A stretch of DNA of 10,939 nucleotides. Origin: Methanobacterium sp. (GTDB lineage Archaea > Methanobacteriota > Methanobacteria > Methanobacteriales > Methanobacteriaceae). Within the stretch, counting starts at the first letter, position 1. Every line of letters begins with the position of its first letter. The DNA is taken from contig JAHKLQ010000155.1 of the NCBI GenBank assembly GCA_020854975.1, positions 1-10,939 on the forward strand, read 5' to 3'. The position numbers and the translations under genes are program-made. Of the stretch, positions 7,160-10,939 are shown one piece after another. The notes beneath the pieces were generated by a model, which saw nothing but the letters and a program-made list of their open reading frames with translations, was not told the origin of the DNA and did not search any database.

Positions 7160-7978
7160 ATGTCTGGAACTGATCCTGAAGAAAAAATCATCATGGATAC
7201 TATAGATGAAAATATTGAATTACCCCCATTTAGTTGGCAGGGTTTTCTGGGACTGATCTCATTCTCCACTATACTACCCCTTAATATTCATAGCACCATT
7301 CAGGAAATGGCCAGGTTCACCTTCCTTTGGCCATTAATCGGGGCAGGCATTGGAATAATTGTGGGCTTCTTTGGCTGGTTCCTAGTTGATCCAGTACATC
7401 TATCCTCACTGGTATCTGCAGCACTGATTTACAGTTTGGCCATTTCCTTCACTGGCTTCCACCACCTGGATGGCCTGGTGGATTGTGGTGATGGTCTCAT
7501 GGCCCATGGAGATCCTACAAGAAGGATAGAGATTATGCGTGATAAAAGAATAGGAACCGGAGGTCTGGCCACTCTCCTAACAGTAGCACTTATAACCTTC
7601 ACATCCATAGCCAGCACCCCTATAATTTACATTCTTCCCACCATTTTTGTGTCTGAAATATCTGCTAAACTTTGTTTAGTGAGTTGCGCAACATTTACAA
7701 AACCATTGAATAATGGTACAGGCCAATACTTCATTAAAAATATGAACTGGAAACTTTTAACTGTTTCTATAGCTTTCAGCCTCTTATTAGGATTCCTAGC
7801 CCTTAAACACATAGGTTTGGTAGGGATACTGGGAGGAATAATGGCAGGATTTATAATGGTTTCAATCACCAGGAAAAGTTTCAAATATGCAACTGGAGAT
7901 ATTTTAGGAGCATCTAACGAGGTTGGTAGGATGTTCGCCCTTATATTTATGGTTATATGCTTTTCATGGAGTTTTTAA
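7160..7978 (+). CDS. cobS: Adenosylcobinamide-GDP ribazoletransferase CobS
   Basis: CobS is a membrane enzyme that joins adenosylcobinamide-GDP to alpha-ribazole (or its phosphate), the last assembly step of the corrinoid nucleotide loop; methanogens need corrinoids for methyl transfer. The 272-residue protein has the signature HHLDGLVDCGDGL (101-113), RDKRIGTGG (127-135) and TGDILGASNEVGR (245-257). Hydrophobic segments lie at about 54-75, 82-99, 136-166, 198-215, 218-236 and 256-272. The ATG at 7160 is preceded by GAGGAG (7149-7154) inside the end of the upstream gene, which suggests coupled translation. The first 20 residues are acidic and polar, an extension before the usual start of the family. 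It is directly followed by trm56. Confidence 0.94.
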   Translation: MSGTDPEEKIIMDTIDENIELPPFSWQGFLGLISFSTILPLNIHSTIQEMARFTFLWPLIGAGIGIIVGFFGWFLVDPVHLSSLVSAALIYSLAISFTGFHHLDGLVDCGDGLMAHGDPTRRIEIMRDKRIGTGGLATLLTVALITFTSIASTPIIYILPTIFVSEISAKLCLVSCATFTKPLNNGTGQYFIKNMNWKLLTVSIAFSLLLGFLALKHIGLVGILGGIMAGFIMVSITRKSFKYATGDILGASNEVGRMFALIFMVICFSWSF

Positions 7979-8566
7979 ATGAATGTTCAAGTTTTACGAT
8001 TAGATCATCGCCGACAACGCGATGCGCGGATTACAACTCATGTTTGCCTGACTGCCAGAGCTTTAGGGGCTTCTGGAGTGTTTTTAAGTGGGGATCATGA
8101 TAAAAAATTAATGAGAAATGTTGAAGATGTGATAGAACGGTGGGGTGGTGATTTTAAGGTGGAATACCGTAAAGGATGGAAAAATCTCCTGGAAGAATGG
8201 AAAAAAGGAGGTGGAGAAATAATCCACCTTACCATGTATGGAGAGCCCGTTCAAGAGGCAACCCCCAAAATCAGGACTTCAGACAAAGATAAATTGGTGG
8301 TTGTGGGTGGTTCCCGGGTTCCTGGCAGAGTATACCAAGAAGCTGATTGGAATGTTTCTGTGACCAACCAACCCCACTCTGAGGTTTCATCCCTAGCTAT
8401 ATTTCTGCACATGTTGTATGATGGAAAAGAACTGGAATTAGAGTTCGAAGACGGGGATATGAAAGTTATACCCTCACCCCATGGTAAAAATGTTCTTGTA
8501 AAAGATAAAAATAGAGATCAAGGTAAAAACCAAAAAAATGATGATAAAAAAGAAAATAATCAATAA
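7979..8566 (+). CDS. tRNA (cytidine(56)-2'-O)-methyltransferase Trm56
   Basis: Trm56 is an archaeal SPOUT enzyme that methylates the ribose of C56 in the T-loop of tRNA, using S-adenosylmethionine. The family N-terminus is plain: VLRLDHRRQRDARITTHVCLTARALGA (long motif at 4-30; key residues R7, H10, R11, R14 and D15). Knot elements are HLTMYGEP (83-90), VVVGGSRVPG (107-116) and NQPHSEVSSLA (130-140). After about residue 172 comes a lysine- and asparagine-rich, probably disordered tail of some 20 residues, beyond the catalytic fold. The ATG at 7979 follows the cobS stop with no gap (TAAATG), and GGAG (7968-7971) lies 7 nt before it, so it is the third gene of the operon. Its link to corrinoid genes looks like shared transcription and not shared pathway. 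Confidence 0.93.
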   Translation: MNVQVLRLDHRRQRDARITTHVCLTARALGASGVFLSGDHDKKLMRNVEDVIERWGGDFKVEYRKGWKNLLEEWKKGGGEIIHLTMYGEPVQEATPKIRTSDKDKLVVVGGSRVPGRVYQEADWNVSVTNQPHSEVSSLAIFLHMLYDGKELELEFEDGDMKVIPSPHGKNVLVKDKNRDQGKNQKNDDKKENNQ

Positions 8567-8572
8567 TTCATA

Positions 8573-9628
8573 TTAATTTAATTTGATTCTGATTATTTTA
8601 TCATCTCCTGCCTGGGGAATTCCCCGACCATCATGGTTACATGTGGAGATGTAAAGGTATCCTTCATGTTCCACTACATCTCTTATTCTTCCCAGATCTG
8701 TGAAAAGGGCTTCTTCTCCCATGATAGTTTTTCCATCAGTAGACAGGTTTAATTTTCTCAGTTGAGATCCTCTAAGACCTGCCACATAAAGAGCGTTCTC
8801 ATAATAAGCTATTCCCGAAGGAGCTAGAGTGAATTCTGTGTAGGCTCTTAAAGGCTTTATGAACCCTGTTGCAGTACCATTACCTTCATAAAGAGGCCAT
8901 CCATAGTTCCCACCCTTAATTATAATGTTAATCTCATCGTTTCGAGTTTGTCCATGTTCAGAGGCATACATTATCCCCTGCTCATCCCAGGTTATCCCCT
9001 GCGGATTCCGGTGCCCGTAGCTGTAAACATAGTTCCCATAGGGATTGTCAGCTGGAACTGTACCATCCGAGTTAAGGCGTAATATCTTACCTGCCAGGGA
9101 ATTCACATCCTGGGCCAGGGCAGAATTACCAGAGTCTCCGGTAGTTGCATAGAGCTTCCCATCTGGCCCAAACTTCAATCTTCCCCCATCATGTATCGAA
9201 GCAGCAGGGATATCACCCAGAAGAATCGTTTCATTAGATAGTTGATCCCCTTCCAGTTTGAAACGGGAAATTCGGTTATAATCACCAAGAGTATAGTAAA
9301 GGTAAATGTATTGGTTCTGAGTGAAGTTAGGATCTACAGCAATGCCCAGGAGTCCTGATTCACTGTTTTGTGTTACGTTGATATTCCCCACAGTCTTAAC
9401 ATTCTGATCTTCCAGAATACTGACCTTACCCCCACGTTCAGTGAATATCAGACCACCATCAGGTAGAAAAGCCAAAGCCCAGGGCACTTCCAGGTTCTCT
9501 GCTATGACTTCTGTACTGTAATTAGCATCAGACTTATTAACACTTTCAGGAACAGCCAAAAAGAAAATTACCAAAATAACTATTAAAATTATTGGAACTG
9601 CAATTATAACCAGTGATTTCTTTCGCAT
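8573..9628 (-). CDS. Membrane-anchored PQQ-type aldose sugar dehydrogenase homologue (GSDH family)
   Basis: The 351-residue protein starts with KK and a hydrophobic segment (about 6-27), a signal anchor or uncleaved signal. The rest is the six-bladed propeller of soluble sugar dehydrogenases. Family marks are VPWALAFLPDG (48-58), SIHDGGRLKFGPDGKLYATTGD (144-165; H146 matches the catalytic base), GHRNPQG (205-211, PQQ-binding Arg R207), ASEHGQ (222-227) and GRIRDVV (313-319). Seven N-glycosylation sequons (N31, N36, N84, N101, N132, N250, N294) fit an outside location. Bacterial relatives oxidise aldoses with PQQ, but methanogens are not known to make PQQ, so cofactor and substrate are open. 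The ATG at 9628 has GGGGTGGG 3 nt before it. It ends 6 bp from trm56, tail to tail, with no room for separate terminators. Confidence 0.85.
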   Translation of the reverse strand: MRKKSLVIIAVPIILIVILVIFFLAVPESVNKSDANYSTEVIAENLEVPWALAFLPDGGLIFTERGGKVSILEDQNVKTVGNINVTQNSESGLLGIAVDPNFTQNQYIYLYYTLGDYNRISRFKLEGDQLSNETILLGDIPAASIHDGGRLKFGPDGKLYATTGDSGNSALAQDVNSLAGKILRLNSDGTVPADNPYGNYVYSYGHRNPQGITWDEQGIMYASEHGQTRNDEINIIIKGGNYGWPLYEGNGTATGFIKPLRAYTEFTLAPSGIAYYENALYVAGLRGSQLRKLNLSTDGKTIMGEEALFTDLGRIRDVVEHEGYLYISTCNHDGRGIPQAGDDKIIRIKLN

Positions 9629-9820
9629 TTTCCCACCCCTTTTTTTGTAGTATGTAGTTTAAATAACATGAATTTTTGGAAATTTGAATAAACAATGTGC
9701 CTATATTTTAAACAATTAGAAAAGATAATGTAAGAAAAAACTAAAATTAGAAAAAAACTAAAACAAAATTGTAAATTTATCTAAATAATAAACTGCTACA
9801 ATTTAATCCAGGTGTAACCC
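9629..9820. promoter_or_regulatory. Divergent promoter region of the sugar dehydrogenase gene and upp
   Basis: On the minus strand TTATTTAAA (9666-9658) is a possible TATA box for the dehydrogenase gene. For upp, AAATTTATC (9773-9781) or TAAATAATA (9782-9790) would start transcription close to 9800-9810. GGTG (9811-9814) lies 6 nt before the upp ATG, so the leader is short. The middle is A-rich without further structure. Confidence 0.4.
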
Positions 9821-10456
9821 ATGATCAAAATAATTGACCATTTACTGGTACAGGAAAAGCTCACTCTGATCAGGATGGAAAATATAGACCGAATCAACTT
9901 CCGGGCAGGAATAATTGAAATAGGCCGTTGGTTAGCGTATGAACTGGCCAACACCCTTGAAAAAGAAGATATGACTGTTCAAACCCCTTTAGGAGTTGCA
10001 GAAGGGGTGAAGTTGAAGGATGAAAATGATTTAGTGGTGGTAAGTGTTTTAAGGGCTGCTATTCCCCTGGTTGAGGGGATTATGCGGGTTTTCAAAGAGG
10101 CACAGTATGGTGTGGTGGGGGCCTGGAGAAAAGATGAACCACCATTCCCGGTAGAATTGGGTTACTTCAAACTACCCTGTGTGGATGATAAGATAGTGGT
10201 GGTTGCTGATCCTATGCTGGCCACTGGGAATACCATGAATGCTATTTTGGACAGGATACAAAAGAAAGGAAGTCCACGTAGATTAGTGTTGCTCAATGTA
10301 ATAGCCTCCCAGCAAGGTATTGAAAAAGTTGAGTCTCAACATCCTAATGTGGAGATATACACTTGTGCTGTGGATGAAAAACTCAATGAAGATGGTTATA
10401 TTGTACCAGGTTTAGGTGATGCTGGTGATAAGGCTTTTGGAAAACCAGGTCCCTGA
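9821..10456 (+). CDS. upp: Uracil phosphoribosyltransferase
   Basis: The enzyme makes UMP from uracil and PRPP in the pyrimidine salvage pathway. The 211-residue protein is complete. It shows VSVLRAAIPLVEG (the family LRAG-type loop), the PRPP loop VVVADPMLATGNTM with Asn after the Gly of ATG, and the uracil-binding C-terminus EDGYIVPGLGDAGDKAFG. Length and order of motifs agree with the family. The start is the ATG at 9821 with GGTG 6 nt upstream. It stands alone on its strand with its own short leader. Upp genes are often followed by a uracil permease gene; the gene starting at the right window edge could be one, but too little of it is seen. Confidence 0.94.
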   Translation: MIKIIDHLLVQEKLTLIRMENIDRINFRAGIIEIGRWLAYELANTLEKEDMTVQTPLGVAEGVKLKDENDLVVVSVLRAAIPLVEGIMRVFKEAQYGVVGAWRKDEPPFPVELGYFKLPCVDDKIVVVADPMLATGNTMNAILDRIQKKGSPRRLVLLNVIASQQGIEKVESQHPNVEIYTCAVDEKLNEDGYIVPGLGDAGDKAFGKPGP

Positions 10457-10510
10457 AAACTGATTTATTGATACTTAAATTTTTGTAATATGAAAAGAAT
10501 TATTTTAAGC

Positions 10511-10550
10511 CTTTTTTGAAACAGATTAATAAATTTATTAAATTCTTTTT
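10511..10550 (+). terminator. Probable transcription end of upp
   Basis: Six T's (10512-10517) are followed by a perfect 16-base palindrome, TTAATAAATTTATTAA (10526-10541), and another T-run (10544-10549). The palindrome is pure A/T and would form only a weak hairpin. T-runs after the stop codon of upp make this the likely end of its transcript. Confidence 0.45.
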
Positions 10551-10828
10551 AATACATTAAACACGTGTTAACAAACGTGACTTCGTTAATGGACTTTAAT
10601 TTCTAAAAATAGATTGAAATTTTTATTTTTAAAATCATTCAAATAAAAGAAATTATTTTGTGAAAGAATCAATTTTAAGAGTTATTTAATCATTCTATGA
10701 AGAAGTAAACTTTAATCAACCTATCATATCATTGAAAATTTTATCTTGAAAAACAAACCTCTAAAAGTAACAAGGAAATTACGTATAATCTTTAAATCAT
10801 GATCAAAATTATGAAAAACCTGTAAAGA
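10551..10828. other. AT-rich spacer without a gene
   Basis: I see no gene, tRNA or mobile element here. It contains a 10-bp palindrome AACACGTGTT (10560-10569) with a second ACGTG at 10575-10579. Near the end is an eight-codon reading frame MIKIMKNL (10799-10825 with stop) without a ribosome binding site, probably chance. TCTTTAAAT (10789-10797) is a possible TATA box; it would start transcription at about 10815-10825, just ahead of the first G-run of the tandem element. Confidence 0.45.
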
Positions 10829-10865
10829 GGGGGGGGTGTCCCTTCCACATAAAGCAAAAGGGACA
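10829..10865 (+). ncRNA. Tandem G-rich leader element, copy 1
   Basis: Eight G's (10829-10836) are followed by TGTCCCTT (10837-10844), a 13-nt loop starting CCACATAAAGCA, and AAGGGACA (10858-10865), which closes a perfect 8-bp stem. The same pyrimidine stretch can instead pair with the G-run across a TGT loop: G10830-G10836 with C10840-C10846, seven pairs of which two are G-U. The two folds exclude each other, as in a bistable RNA. AAAGGG follows. I recognise no known riboswitch class; the call rests on pairing and on the second copy. Confidence 0.55.
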
Positions 10866-10882
10866 AAGGGTTAAAAATTAAA

Positions 10883-10919
10883 GGGGGGGTGTCCTCTCCA
10901 CACAAAAGCAGAGAGAACA
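10883..10919 (+). ncRNA. Tandem G-rich leader element, copy 2
   Basis: Copy 2 lies 53 bases after copy 1 and has the same plan: seven G's (10883-10889), TGTCCTCTC (10890-10898), a loop CACACAAAAGCA and GAGAGAACA (10911-10919). The stem has nine positions with one C-A mismatch. Compared with copy 1, the paired bases have changed on both sides (CCTT/AAGG became CTCTC/GAGAG), while the G-run, TGTCC, CCACA and AAGCA are kept. The alternative hairpin G-run/TGT/CCTCTCC is also kept, again seven pairs with two G-U. It ends 3 bases before the Shine-Dalgarno site of the next gene. Confidence 0.55.
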
Positions 10920-10922
10920 AAT

Positions 10923-10939
10923 GGGGTGAACATGAAAAA
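10923..10939 (+). CDS. Start of a gene running off the window (first codons only)
   Basis: GGGGTGA (10923-10929) lies just before ATG AAA AA (10932-10939). The site is close to the ATG, with 2 nt after GGTGA. Only two full codons (M, K) are visible, so the product cannot be named. The position of the tandem leader element right before it implies that this gene is what the element controls. Confidence 0.45.

Noticed and set aside
10560..10579. AACACGTGTT palindrome as an operator
   Set aside because: A 10-bp palindrome is not rare, it lies about 370 bp from the next start codon, and no second full copy is present.
10799..10825. Leader peptide MIKIMKNL before the tandem element
   Set aside because: It has no ribosome binding site, only eight codons and no run of one amino acid. 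It may even lie before the transcription start. Chance is the simpler reading.
10829..10919. Archaeal origin recognition boxes (G-string with TTCCA dyad)
   Set aside because: Copy 1 has a G-run and TTCCAC, but there is no TTCCA...TGGAA dyad, the G-run is on the wrong side of it, and copy 2 lacks TTCC. No cdc6/orc1 gene is in the window.
10829..10931. CRISPR repeats or a CRISPR leader
   Set aside because: There are only two units, the similar part includes both the supposed repeat and spacer, and the differences lie in paired stem positions. CRISPR repeats would be identical and the spacers unrelated.

Overview
The window looks like a chromosomal segment of a methanogenic archaeon of the Methanobacteriales, most likely Methanobacterium or a close relative. 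Protein families give this: a stand-alone pyruvate carboxylase subunit B, archaeal inositol-1-phosphate synthase, QueC for archaeosine, a CobZ/PgpA-type phosphatase next to CobS, and the archaeal tRNA methylase Trm56. The DNA style agrees: AT-rich gaps, TATA-type promoters, GGTG/GGAG Shine-Dalgarno sites and T-rich ends. No insertion sequence, integrase, CRISPR array, tRNA or rRNA was seen. The order of genes is that of an ordinary core region.

Layout, left to right. (1) The 3' end of an inositol-phosphate synthase gene (+), a 395-bp AT-rich gap with the pycB promoter, then pycB (+). (2) A minus-strand block read right to left: larC, queC, and a Roadblock/LC7 gene. A degenerate 35-bp tandem repeat lies at the end of the Roadblock gene. 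(3) A 276-bp divergent promoter region between larC and hsp20. It holds five imperfect copies of an ATTCTAAAATTGAT-like motif, and the hsp20 promoter has a TTGACTC direct repeat. (4) hsp20 (+), then a hairpin shared with a convergent two-gene minus-strand unit. That unit encodes a PII-like domain fused to a zinc ribbon, followed by a 61-residue protein that is a paralogue of that ribbon. The start of the first gene is odd: either CTG, or an ATG that is one G out of frame. (5) A tight plus-strand operon cobZ-like, cobS, trm56. (6) A convergent minus-strand gene for a membrane-anchored PQQ-type sugar dehydrogenase. (7) upp (+), then 483 bp without a complete gene. The last 110 bases carry two tandem copies of a G-rich, hairpin-forming element directly before a Shine-Dalgarno site and an ATG that runs off the window.

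Most genes are housekeeping: anaplerotic oxaloacetate synthesis (PycB), inositol lipids (Ino1), nickel-pincer cofactor (LarC), archaeosine and C56 tRNA modification (QueC, Trm56), the corrinoid lower-ligand steps (CobZ-like, CobS), uracil salvage (Upp) and protein protection (Hsp20). The strongest candidate for something undescribed is the tandem leader element at about 10829-10931. Each copy can fold into two mutually exclusive hairpins. The two copies keep the pairing while changing the paired bases, which suggests a duplicated regulatory RNA. Second comes the coupled zinc-ribbon pair with the PII-like domain.
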